Of a DNA stretch of 27,903 nucleotides, positions 10,031-20,048 are shown piece after piece; positions within the stretch are counted from its first letter, which is position 1, and every line of letters begins with the position of its first letter. The translations under genes were made by a program, and so were the position numbers. The stretch lies in the NCBI GenBank assembly GCA_021464525.1, contig JADRCO010000706.1, positions 1 to 27,903 on the forward strand, given 5' to 3'. This stretch comes from Rhizophagus sp. LPA8_4_AMF (Eukaryota > Glomeromycota > Glomeromycetes > Glomerales > Glomeraceae). The notes below the pieces were generated by a model that was given only the letters and a program-made list of their open reading frames with translations, was not told the DNA's origin and did not search any database.

Positions 10031-11939
10031 ATTTGACTATAATGAAGTTATATGGCATAACAAATTGGTGGTATTGCATATTATTTGCATATTGTGTATG
10101 CATGAAACAAGGAGAAAATATTAATTTTTTTTTGCATTGTGAGTTACTTTTTTGGGTAAAAAAAAACCATTTTATATAAATATCGGTCTGTTCTCTTTGT
10201 GGCGCAGTTTCCAGGTTTATTGAATGTTTGTCGTCTGGTGTTCTGGCTCCAAGAGTTTCGAACCGCAAAGTTATTTTTTTTAAACGAAGAGAGAATAAGG
10301 GAATATAGTATCAAAATAAAAGAAAAGTAAACTAGTTGTATTGACAGAATAAAAGGAATGAAAAGCGTATATATTTTTTTTAAAGCTGTTTATACGAAAA
10401 CTGAAGTTGAAAGTGAATAAGTAATAGTTTATACAGTGCTATTAGACTAAGTATGTAAATAGGAATTATATCTTCTCGTTTTTTGGTGTGTCGAAGTTAA
10501 TTTACATAGAAGTTTTTAACTAACTATGAGAGAAAGTCAACAGTGGTACCGAAAATTAAAATAACGATATATGTAATAGTACACATTTTGGTAACGTAAC
10601 GCATACTATTTTTATTCGCACATCGGGAAAACTTTTTTCATACACGTGATGAAATATTGAAATAAGCCAACCGTGACTTAAGGTCACAGTCTCGTAGTTG
10701 AGCAGTTTTTATAATCAAATATTTCTCCTACAATACAAGACATGTGAAGTATAACAGGTAATACAGTCCTAAATAAGTATATGTCAATATTCTAGTCACT
10801 GCAAACTTCATGAATTGGAGTTAAAATTTTAGATTACGATTTTACGGTTAGTATCATTATATTCTGGTATACCTAATATTTGAAACCTTGTACGACATAA
10901 ATTGGTGGCAACAAGTTTTTTTTTTAAAATGATTTGGCTGTCATATTAATGTCCACATGCACATACTTTCTTCCCCTTTAATATTCTAGCTTTTGATACA
11001 GCTGCAGATGTATCTAAATATCTATCTGATTCTAGTTATTAACTAGTATAGCAAGTCATTTCTAAGTTTCAAGTTAAAATACAAAGGTTCGAAGTGGATA
11101 TGATTTTGTTTATAACCTGAAATGATAACCATCGTTAAGGGAATATTCAAGAATCATTAAGTGTGGAATCAATCATTTCAACTTTAGGTTAATATCATAC
11201 GATGAGCATAGTAGTACGTATATTATTCTCAAAACATTTACCAATTTTTATATTTTCAAATGTGAAATCAGGATTTGTCTTCATTTTACTTCGCAATTGA
11301 GAATCTATCTTTGCAATTTACTTATGCAGTATGTTTTGTATTACATTATAAGTCAAAGATTATATTCATTTCAGAATGGTAATTATTTTTTATATTTAAA
11401 TTTTTATTAATGTTAAAGGTTACATTTTGGTGGAAAGTTCTTTTTACTTGTTAAATGTTTCATATTATTTAATTATCTAAAAGGATGATAATATTAATAG
11501 AATATATTATTTATGAATAATTTAAATAAAGATATATATACACATGGTGAGATTTATTTATTTTAATCTATATTTTTATTCACAAACTTAAATATACTTT
11601 ATACTTAAGGAAAACATTAAATTTTGTATTATCACAGGTACTTAAAATTTAGTGATGCTTGCGATTGTATTATTAATTAAATTAAAAAGAAAAAGATAAA
11701 TTTGCAAAATATTTTTCATTTTTTTTTCGTCATCCGATGGTCATACTGATAGTTTTATAGAAACTTATTTTTGTTAAATAATATTATATTATAATAATAA
11801 ACATTATTAAAAAAGCATATCACTTTATAACTCATATATATGTTGTTATTCCCTCTTCTCTAAAAATTTTAGGTAGAACTAAAAATTATTACAGTCATAG
11901 AAATTCCGCTCAACTAGACCAGAGCCACGTTACCTTGGC
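10031..11939. other. gene-free stretch
   Basis: No ORF with coding character on either strand. The 10011-10268 minus ORF and the 9979-10179 plus ORF show no family signal. Base composition is less extreme at 10180-10270. Nothing else can be supported over this 1.9 kb. Confidence 0.4.
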
Positions 11940-12362
11940 CACGTGATCGACGCAAATTCTATTGGTACAGTTGCTTGAGATCATCCTTGTAGATCTCCTT
12001 TTTGTGAACATTTAACATGTGAACCAAAAACACAAACCTCTCAAATAAAAAAGGAAACTTTCACTGGAAAATCCGTTTCACCCAACAACAAGCAATATTC
12101 AAAATACATTATGTAAGTGGAAAATTATTCCTATATTAGAATAAGATTATTCTAATTATTCATATGTTTGTGCTTTTCAATATATAGTCGTTTTATAACT
12201 TTATTTTTTTTTAAAGTTTGACAATTTTTCATTATCTGACTTTTTCGTAAATGTAATAAATGTAATTATAATTACTATTTTATAGTGTTTTAATAATAAA
12301 AAAAAAATTCAGAAAAATTTAAATATTTTTCGTTCATTTATTAATGAATAGGTAAACCAAGG
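11940..12362 (+). promoter_or_regulatory. promoter and 5' UTR intron of the zinc-finger gene
   Basis: A GC-richer island at 11925-12110 contains CACGTG at 11940-11945 and a second ACGT core 14 bp earlier, then a CA-rich, transcript-like stretch. A strong donor GTAAGT at 12113 and acceptor AATAG ending at 12351 would remove a 239-bp AT-rich intron and leave 11 bases before the ATG at 12363. This is inferred from splice signals alone. The core promoter position is not certain. Confidence 0.4.
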
Positions 12363-13091
12363 ATGGGCAATATAATTTGTACTTTGCTAAAGAAAGCCTG
12401 GGAAGTTATTAAAAGACGATTTAGTAAACTTTTAAGGTTTATCAAAAATATTCTTCAGTGGTTTTCAAGACGTCCAGGATGTCCTGGTACTTCATCTCAA
12501 CAATCTCAAGATGAATCTCAGAGTTGTCCCAGTCCATCACCTGGTATGAATTCCGTTAGTAATCAGATGCCACAAAATGAGCGTTCTGATGTGAGACAGG
12601 GACCACCACAAAGACAACCTGGCTCATCATTCAATATGAATCAGAAGTTACAAATCGAAACTATGACATGTTCCAGTCCATCATTCGATATGAAACAGAA
12701 GACACAAAACGAATCTCAAAATCGTTCCAGTTCATCATTCGATATGAATCAGGAGCCACAAAACAAATCTCAAAAACGTTCCAATCCATCATTCGATATG
12801 AAACAGGAGACACAAAATGAATCTCAAAAATGTTCCGGTCCATCATTCAATATGAATCAGGAGCCACAAAACGAATATCAACGACATTCCAATCCATTAT
12901 CTGGCATGAACAAGGTGGCAAAAAATAAACGTTCCACTATGAGTCAGAAGTCACAAAGTGAACATCAACGTCGGTCCAGTTTTTCATCTTACTCCTGTCC
13001 TCAAAAAGGTTGTACAAGAACTTTTGAATCATTTGATAATATGAATAAACATTATAATAGTCGTCATAATGGTCGTAGTAAGCGTAGATAA
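12363..13091 (+). CDS. lipidation-type N-terminus, 18-residue repeats and one C2H2 zinc finger
   Basis: An intact 242-residue ORF. Residues 1-6 are MGNIIC, a good N-myristoylation start (Gly2), with Cys6 able to take a palmitate. Residues 7-37 form a strongly cationic amphipathic helix rich in Leu/Ile/Trp/Phe and Lys/Arg. Together these suggest attachment to the inner face of a membrane. Residues 89-178 are five tandem 18-residue repeats of the type SFDMNQEPQNKSQKRSNP, hydrophilic and probably disordered. Residues 210-235 are a textbook C2H2 zinc finger: C212-x4-C217-x12-H230-x4-H235, with Phe at the core position (RTFESF). A basic tail (GRSKRR) follows and could be a nuclear signal. A membrane anchor plus a zinc finger is unusual. 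It could be a tethered transcription factor, an RNA-binding protein or a secretion-independent effector. I do not recognise a named family; the start is set by the MGxxxC motif. Confidence 0.78.
   Translation: MGNIICTLLKKAWEVIKRRFSKLLRFIKNILQWFSRRPGCPGTSSQQSQDESQSCPSPSPGMNSVSNQMPQNERSDVRQGPPQRQPGSSFNMNQKLQIETMTCSSPSFDMKQKTQNESQNRSSSSFDMNQEPQNKSQKRSNPSFDMKQETQNESQKCSGPSFNMNQEPQNEYQRHSNPLSGMNKVAKNKRSTMSQKSQSEHQRRSSFSSYSCPQKGCTRTFESFDNMNKHYNSRHNGRSKRR
12627..12896 (+). repeat. five in-frame 54-bp tandem repeats
   Basis: The unit is 54 bp, encoding 18 residues, in five consecutive copies within the zinc-finger gene. A diverged sixth may start at 12897. Alternate copies resemble each other (FDMKQ.TQNES versus F.MNQEPQN), suggesting the array grew by duplicating a two-unit block. 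The frame is kept throughout. Confidence 0.75.
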
Positions 13092-13639
13092 AAAAATAAC
13101 TATGGTATTGTTGCGAGCTAAAATAATTTGGTTAAACTGTTATGTTGGCATGAGTTTCTGAAAGAACCTTGCTTTTTTATTGTAACTAAAGAAATTATTC
13201 AAATAAAAATTGATTTATAAAGATCTAGGCACATATTATAGCATTAATGTGTCACTTGTTTAAATTTGTATGTATCGATTTACAATTTTATGTTATGGTA
13301 CTTTTTGAATCAAAAGAATTGTATGTATAGTTAATTACAAATGATTAGTATCTAGCTAGAGATTGAATGTTCGAACGATTTTAATTTGATTAGTAAGCGA
13401 ATTCATGATATTTGAAACATTTATACTGATTAAGGTTGAAGGTAAAAAAATTAATATGGGTAAAAAAATAAATATATTTACGAGCTCAACGCGTATGGCT
13501 TATGTTATCATCTGGGCTATAATTCTAAAGTAGATGCACGTCCAATAATCTGAAGGATCTTAATCTTGAACTTGGGCTTAGTTTGTTCTAACTTTATACA
13601 GTATATAATTAACCCGATTAAAAACTAAAATAAAATCAT
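13092..13639. other. 3' flank and LINE 3' UTR-like sequence
   Basis: After the zinc-finger stop the DNA is AT-rich with no ORF. From about 13480 to 13640 it is less AT-rich and may be the 3' untranslated part of the minus-strand LINE relic that follows. No poly-A tail on the minus strand is clear. Confidence 0.35.
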
Positions 13640-14660
13640 CTAACCTAAAAAACCTGGAAAAAAAATTAAAAGATTGTAAAATGGGATAAGGAAGCCTATC
13701 CTTCCGAATGTAAATAATTTGACGTTATGTACACCATCCATAATGGTATAAAATGTTGCTGAGAATCTATCGTTGTAGTTGGCTAGTAGGGTGAGAAATA
13801 TGTTCCGAGGCCATATCATATTAGTGGTCATGTGCCGTACAATTTCTGTGATGTCTTCGTGGGTTTCTTTTGTTATGAGTTTTATAACAATTCTTTTGTT
13901 CCATTTGGTAACGTTTTGCATTTTCCCCCATGCTTTATGTTTGTCGTTATGTGATCGCCATATTATTTTAATTGTAGCTTCCTGCAAAGACAGGAAAAAT
14001 TAGAGGATAATTTTCTTGATCGTTATATTATTTAGTAGGAACAAGTTGGTGGATAACAAGGTATAATGGGTGGCCGTCGTTAATGTCTAAATTGAAAAGA
14101 TCTAAATTATCTATCTCTTCCTTTAAAAAGTGTGACATAACCAATTCGTGCGAATGGGTTGAGGATCATCTGGTATAGTAACTTGTGTGTCGGTAAAACA
14201 TCTTGAAGAAGTTCTCTTGTAGCGGGCAAAAATGCAAATCTGAAGTGCGAGTTTGAATCAGGTACTTGATTACACGTAGGGCAAGGAATATATTCCACTT
14301 GGTATAGTAAAGGGTAATGTTTCTATGTTTCTTTAAAATGTCGCCACAAGGCAGTATATGATTAAGACTTTTTACTTGAAGATGTCAGATTTGGATTTAT
14401 TTATGTACATATTTCGTCGGTGGGGTTGTGATGAATCCATTACTTGGTAAGATCCAAATTAAGACAATTCAATGGTGTGTAAATAAATGTAAGGGTTGTT
14501 CAGGAAATCGCTAAACAGTTTAGCATCAGAAATATTTTTCAAATTTTTTGTAGATCTTTGCACTTAAGCGTCATCAAGCCTGTATGCATTGATTGAAATG
14601 GGCGCAATAAGACATCCATATCTTCAACTTTGAAGATCGACTTTCAGAAACTTGCAAAAT
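13640..14660 (-). pseudogene. LINE-like retrotransposon 3' region, decayed
   Basis: The minus strand, read from 14660 down, shows pieces in shifting frames. First comes NISDAKLFSDFLNNPYIY, then a broken leucine-rich stretch, then an open piece (14298-14107) with YIPCPTCNQVPDSNSHF: a CPxC..H zinc-knuckle-like motif usual just before the end of fungal LINE polyproteins. A last open piece (13987-13640) contains KIIWRSHNDKHKAWGKMQ, which resembles the basic W..RN/ND..W terminus of such elements. Stops and frameshifts separate the pieces. The reverse transcriptase core is absent, so this is a 5'-truncated copy. Assignment rests on motif resemblance and neighbouring LINE relics, and is moderate. 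Confidence 0.5.
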
Positions 14661-15390
14661 TAAAAAAAATCAAAATTATTTTTATAATATATCGGACATG
14701 GCACTTGTAACTCGATATCAAAAATATGTCAGACATATACGTTAATTATTGTCAAACGTATAATAAAAATATAGTAAATATAGGAATTTATAATATACCA
14801 AAAACATGTTTAAAACATAAGGAAAATAAATATTATTAATATATTAAATCATATATTGAAAATAGTACAATATGTTTAATACTAATATCCTTATTATCTG
14901 TATCATAAATATGCTAGAAGTACAATAATAATAAAATATTTTGACTATTTGTCTTGAAATATTTACATTCTTTTAATTTAATCAAATTTCTTTCTATTTA
15001 GGCGGAAACAGGGTAATAAGGAAATTTTATCAAAAGTTAGAAAAGTTTAGAAAGTTTACTAGATATAATAAGGAAGATCTTAGAAATAAATAAATAGCCA
15101 CATTTTTTTTTAATAACTTCACTTAATATTTCAAAAGCGCTAAAGTGTGAAATTACGCCATGAAGTCTATAAAAAAACGGAATATTAAAATATGAAAGAA
15201 AAAAAAAAGGAAAATTGTTGACGATAATGTTTAATTTAAATCATACTAAAAGGAAAGAAAATAAATAAATCATCTACAAATTGTAATTCCGGCCATTTAA
15301 TCTGTGGGTATTAGATAAAAAATTACTGGCTATCATAGTTAATTCATAAAAACTACATGTCATTAGCTTTTAAATAAATCAGTCAATTAT
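14661..15390. other. non-coding, AT-rich
   Basis: No gene or structured repeat recognised. The stretch is AT-rich with short A runs, and lies between two LINE relics. Confidence 0.4.
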
Positions 15391-15870
15391 TCAAGCAGCA
15401 GTATGAGCTTGTACTTTCTCCGTGGTGCCTCGCCAATCAATCGACAAATTTCCTCCATCAGACTGTTTAAAACAATCATTCACGTATTCCAATAGTAAAA
15501 TATCAGCTTTATTTTTATTAAATCTCAACTCTTTAAACCAATATCGAAATGCTCCTTCTATCGAAATATTATGCCATCTTAGCATAAATTCATCAACAGC
15601 TAAATGGACCTTTTTTATACCTAACTCTTTTATTGTTGACTTATTTTTGATTAAATCTTTTTTCATTTCAGGGATTTTTGCTAACTGTGTCGCTTCGAAA
15701 GTTCCTCTTTTATCGTAATTAAAAACCAAACGTTGATTTTTCATCTCTAATACCGTATTCAAATAATTCATATATAATTAGAATTTATCATCCAATTCTC
15801 TTCGTACTGTATTGATCTTTTCAAAATTAATCAACTAATTAATTATATCTAATTCTGTACGTAATTCTAT
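15391..15870 (-). pseudogene. unidentified ORF next to LINE relic
   Basis: A 126-residue open frame starts at ATG 15771, and the same frame continues upstream to about 15870 with only two stops (TAA at about 15782, TAG at about 15839). The predicted protein is helical and charged (KKDLIKNKSTIKELGIKKV, then VDEFMLRWHNISIEGAFRYW and DGGNLSIDWRG). It directly follows the RNase H-like relic in the same strand and order, so it may be the C-terminal part of that element. It has no match to the plus-strand paralogue at 20.05-22.1 kb, so it may instead come from another gene. Function not recognised. Confidence 0.4.
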
Positions 15871-15872
15871 AT

Positions 15873-17040
15873 TTAAATTATCAAGGTAGTATCGGAAATC
15901 GCTATAATTATCCCGATAATATAAATTTTCCTCACATTATTAATAAATTTTGTCATCGCTTCAAAACAAAATTTTTCAATAATATCTTTTGTTTCACCTA
16001 TTTCAAAATTTACGAAACCATCTAAACACCAATCTTCTCCTTTTTGAACTACTGCTCCTATATTGACAATAACATTATTTTCAATTTCAAATTCTCTAGC
16101 TCTTTTATCTACAGATTCTTTTACAACGCTTTTCCTTTCACCATCTACAATAATATAATCTAGCCATTTCATTCTTTCTTCTATTGTATCATTTATTACG
16201 TCTATTTGCATATCCGAAACTTTATGATTTCTTTCTTTGATACTTCAATTTATCCAATCACAATTATTTTTAATAAATTCAATATTCTTAATATTATCTA
16301 CGTATCATAAGTTTAATGATTGTCTCTTTAATACTATTATCAATTTTCCTTGTCGTTATTGTTCTCGCTATCTCATTGTCTATATATATCAAACAATGTG
16401 AATAATTTTTCTTTCTACTAATATTATACTGACACCCACCACACTTCGTTAAAAATGGTGAATTAAATACATCATTATCGTTATTTATTTCCTATAATAT
16501 AATGTTCGCCTATTTCCTTGAATGTTTTACTTTTCGATGCTTTTTTTTTGATACTGAATATATCATTATCTTTATCTTTCCACGTAATTATTTCTCTGTT
16601 ACTTTCTTTTTTTGTTTTAACTCCTTCCATTTTCCTAAGCGTAACATTATCGTTAATATCATCTAACATATATTCATAATGCGGTTTGATTATTCTTTCT
16701 ATTGGATCATCTGCTACTTTATCTATTAACTCTCTATACCATGTCGGTTCAATTCCTCTGTTTAATATATATTTTTTTTATTAAATGGTTCCATTTCATT
16801 AAACATTTCTTAGAATGTTCTAACACGTGCTCTAAAAAAAGATTTCTCTCCCTCTAATTCTATCTATATGATTAGCGTAATTATTTTTCAACACGTCTTC
16901 AATTGGGTATTTTACCACCACTAATTCGATGGTGCATAAACAAATCCTCGATTGATCCATGATTACATAGCTCAAATTGATTTTGTTTTATATAATAATA
17001 CTATCACCTATATGCGTTTTCGTCGGAATTTTCTTTCATC
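15873..17040 (-). pseudogene. LINE-like relic: end of RT, CxxC motif, RNase H-like domain
   Basis: Read on the minus strand from 17040 down: broken RT-linked pieces, then GIEPTWYRELIDKV, then ITWKDKDNDIFSIKKK. A conserved CGGCQYN (C-x2-C) with a further CLIYID follows at about 16430-16360. Finally an open 112-codon piece (16211-15873) has YIIVDGERKSV, GAVVQKGEDWCLDGFVNFEI and EAMTKFINNV..AISDT. The last part fits an RNase H fold with acidic residues in the D..E..D order. The same series, with CRRCEKRI and CLIYIEKD, occurs on the plus strand at 20.2-21.1 kb, so these are two copies of one element family. Several stops and frameshifts show it is dead. LINE assignment is by domain order; I cannot name the clade. 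Confidence 0.6.
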
Positions 17041-17641
17041 CGCTATTTCACTAAAACACGCTTGTCCTCGTCTTGAAATTCATGGATTTGCGGTTCAAAT
17101 AACTTTCGTAGCTTCACTTTTGAGGCTGTATTTTTTATCATTTACGGTAAGAAGAGAGCAAACACTCTGTCTTTTTTTCTAGTAATATTATTACAAATCC
17201 CACCTGGTATTCCCCATTTTTCAAACCTTTTTTTCAGTTACGTTGAGAGAACCTGTGCCAAGAAATCCCGATCATTATCTCCTCGCTTGCGATGTTAATT
17301 TAAGTTCTTGCAAAAAAATACAGACAAAAAGGTTTTCTTTTCAGTCGCGAAAGTAGAAATATTAGGTTTTTTGTTCGCGTCAAAAAAAAAAAAAAAAAAA
17401 AAAATTGAAAAACGTTTTACGGTTCGGTTGTCGTACAACCTTGTGATCACCAAAATTAAGATATTTTTTTTTTAATTCTGGCAAAATCTTCAATGCAGCC
17501 GAATTTGACAAATTTTTACTTTAATTATCCAACTTATGAATTTTATTTTATTAAAACAACGTAAAAGAAAGAACAATTCTAATTTATAGTTAAATAATAA
17601 TAATAATATACACACACAATTAATTTCATCCATACATATTA
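17041..17641. other. decayed repeat DNA with (A)23 tract
   Basis: A run of 23 A residues lies at 17382-17404. The 150-200 bp before it are GC-richer than the surroundings and could be a retroposed short element or transcript ending in a poly-A tail on the plus strand. Between 17040 and 17180 the minus strand has lysine-rich fragments that may belong to the LINE relic. From 17405 to 17641 the DNA is AT-rich and is the 3' flank of the BTB gene. Confidence 0.35.
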
Positions 17642-19139
17642 TCAAGATTCTTTCTTTATGATTTGAAATACTTCATAATCATCTATTGAAAATTCTACTG
17701 AATCCCTTATATTTTTTTCATAACTACGTTGTTTACACCCACTAGAATTATATTCATTTAAACAATCATCATCATTCACATATACTAAAAGATCAATATC
17801 AAATGCAGGACCAAATTCATCACAATAAAACAAAGCTCGATTCAAATCCTTTATACGACTTAAAATTGTATCCTTAACATTATTCTTATTTTTAAAAGAA
17901 AATATAAAACTATCATTCGTTTTACCCCATTCACCATCACATGAATTCTTCCATATTAAAGGATTATAACCACCAATAATTTCTTCTGATCCTTTTACTT
18001 TAATAAATGTAATAGTATGAGGTATATTATTACATAATGTGTGAAAACTTTTAGGAGTGAAACCATCTCTACTTCCTCTTAATAATAATTTAAATTTATA
18101 AGGTAAATAAAAATCTCTTATATGAGAGAATTTATTATTAATATTTGTATTATCAATCCATGCTGAAGTTAAAGATACAATATTTATATTAATGATTTTT
18201 GAACCAAGTTCACTAGATCTAGGAAATAAAATATTATTTGGTATTTGACTTTCAGTATCCAAATGAAATTCCAATAATTCTTCATAAAGTTGATCTTTTA
18301 AAAGTTTTCTATAAGGTCGAACATTTCGAAAAAAATCTTTAGAAGATAAACCAAAAAACCTAATATAAGGTAAACAATTTTGTAAGGTAACGTTCATCAT
18401 ATTAAATTCATTATCAGACCAAGTTGCAGGATCTGAAATGATTGATGAATTCTGTGCAAGACCCCATTTTAGTATGTAATCCCAAATTATAGCTTCATCC
18501 ATTTGTAAATCATCACGTTTAATAAGTGAGATTAAAGATCTTTCGGAAATTGAAGTAAAATCAACCGATTTAAATATTTTTTCAGGAAATTCAGCTATAT
18601 AATCAGTACAAAATTGTTGAAGCTTTAATAATAAATTTGATTGAAAACTTATTCGATGAATAAGTCCAAAATATTGTTCAATCCATTTTGATTTATTTTC
18701 AATTAAATACTTTTGTAAATAATCAACTAATTCTTGAAGATGAAGTTGATCAGCGGCAGTCAAGATTTTTGAAATATTTGTAGTATCTTGTTCGTCTAAA
18801 GAAAATATTCCACCGTAGATGTACCTATAAATAAATATTTATTAATAAAGTTCATTATTAAATTTTAGATTATAAAAAGTACTTACTTTAAATAACCTGA
18901 AAGATTTCTGGTGAAATATTTGGTAACTTAATATGATTTAGATTACCATCATTACGGATTTTATTGGAGGCTAAAGTACGTCGTAAAAAAGGAGAACGGT
19001 AACACAGGATATTCATATGAGCACGAAATACTTTTACATCCGGATCTTTACCAACTTCAATTATAATATCATAATATTCATCATCATTTAAGATCTCAAT
19101 ATAATTTTGGCTTAATTTTTGAAAAAAGTGCGTTGACAT
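17642..19139 (-). CDS. BTB-BACK-TLDc protein (apparent one-base frameshift at exon 1 end)
   Basis: Two exons on the minus strand. Exon 1 (19139-18887) holds the first part of the BTB/POZ fold: YYDIIIEVGKDPDVKVFRAH, then LCYRSPFLRRTLAS and ISPEIFQVI. A 62-bp intron runs from 18886 to 18825 (GTAAGT..TATAG). Exon 2 (18824-17642) opens with the end of the BTB domain (YIYGGIFSL), then a BACK region (ISERSLISLIKRDDLQMDE..IWDYILKWGLAQ) and a C-terminal TLDc domain (SRDGFTPKSFH..GGYNPLIW..FIFSF..GPAFDIDLLVY). Such proteins are thought to be Cullin-3 adaptors, and this type is hugely expanded in Glomeromycotina. The frames do not join: exon 1 reads GTT ATT TAA A before the donor, whereas relatives would need one more T (Ile-Leu-Lys). 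Either a recent one-base deletion, an assembly error in a T run, or a non-standard splice explains this. The rest (457 codons) is intact. Confidence 0.85.
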
Positions 19140-20048
19140 TCCTTTTTTAGATTTAAATGGGAGAAAGAGAATTTAAAGTCGATCGAAAATATTGGAATTG
19201 TTTAAATATTTGTTGATCATTATAGAGAATGCCAAAATGGAATCGGCAAATTTTGATGATATTATTAAAACATGATATAACTAGCGTAACCTGTGACATT
19301 TTTCATCACCGTGTCACTTTGAAGAAAAAATGGAAAAATCCTATTCATCACGCACTGTCTGCCAAATATGAGCCACACTTAATTTCAGTAATACGGTAAT
19401 ACCCACTCAATTACTGTATTGTTAAAGAAACATTCTTACATTTTTTTTTTTTTTTGTATTTTAGGTTGTTTGACTCCAGAAGACTTAGATGAACCTGAAC
19501 TTATAGGTAAATAGGGAAGTGTTTGTCTAATTGAGTTAAAGAAATATACTAGTGTTTCTTTTTTAATTTTTGTTTATTTTGAAGGAATAGGCTATTTCTT
19601 AGGACTGGAGATTTTGGATTTCTTTCTTTAAGAAATTTAAAGATTCTTTTGTTTCGGTTACAATAGGTGGTTTGATAGAGGATGAACTTTTCATAATATA
19701 TACTTATTTGTATTTTTTATTTTTTATTTAATTTAAGAAAATAGAATTAAATTTATGTAAGTACAACTAGTAATAAACTGTAATGTAAATGGTAAATTCA
19801 GTATACAAATTTGTAATCAAATCATGTAAATTCCGTATCAAATCATATTTTTAGTGATACGGAGTTGTGTATTTTTCCATATCCTTTCAATGAATATCAG
19901 ATATTATTTCTAAGAAAAAAAAATCGTATAAAAGCCTTATAAAAAACGTATCCAATTTTTTTATAGGGACGAAATATTTTCATTTACAGCATATTACAAA
20001 TACACGCGTCAAATTTGTTAAAAGATAACAATATCACATTATGTATGC
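19140..20048. other. intergenic, with exon-like scrap and hairpin
   Basis: This is the region upstream of the BTB gene (minus) and of the plus-strand LINE relic. At 19441-19501 a T-rich tract ending in TTTTAG precedes a short open stretch (CLTPEDLDEPELI) followed by a GTAAAT donor, which looks like an isolated exon of a lost gene. A perfect inverted repeat CCGTATCA / TGATACGG lies at 19833-19840 and 19855-19862. Nothing else is supported. Confidence 0.35.

Noticed and set aside
10180..10275. tRNA-like GGTTCGAAAC box on the minus strand
   Set aside because: The stem around the T-loop does not pair and no A-box or cloverleaf can be drawn.
12661..12846. Minus-strand repeat protein, and a CRISPR-like spaced repeat array
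   Set aside because: Antisense of the 54-bp coding repeats. The repeats are contiguous without unique spacers and lie in a eukaryotic-type gene.
16952..17182. 76-codon plus-strand ORF
   Set aside because: Antisense to the LINE relic, which reads as broken RT-linked pieces on the minus strand.
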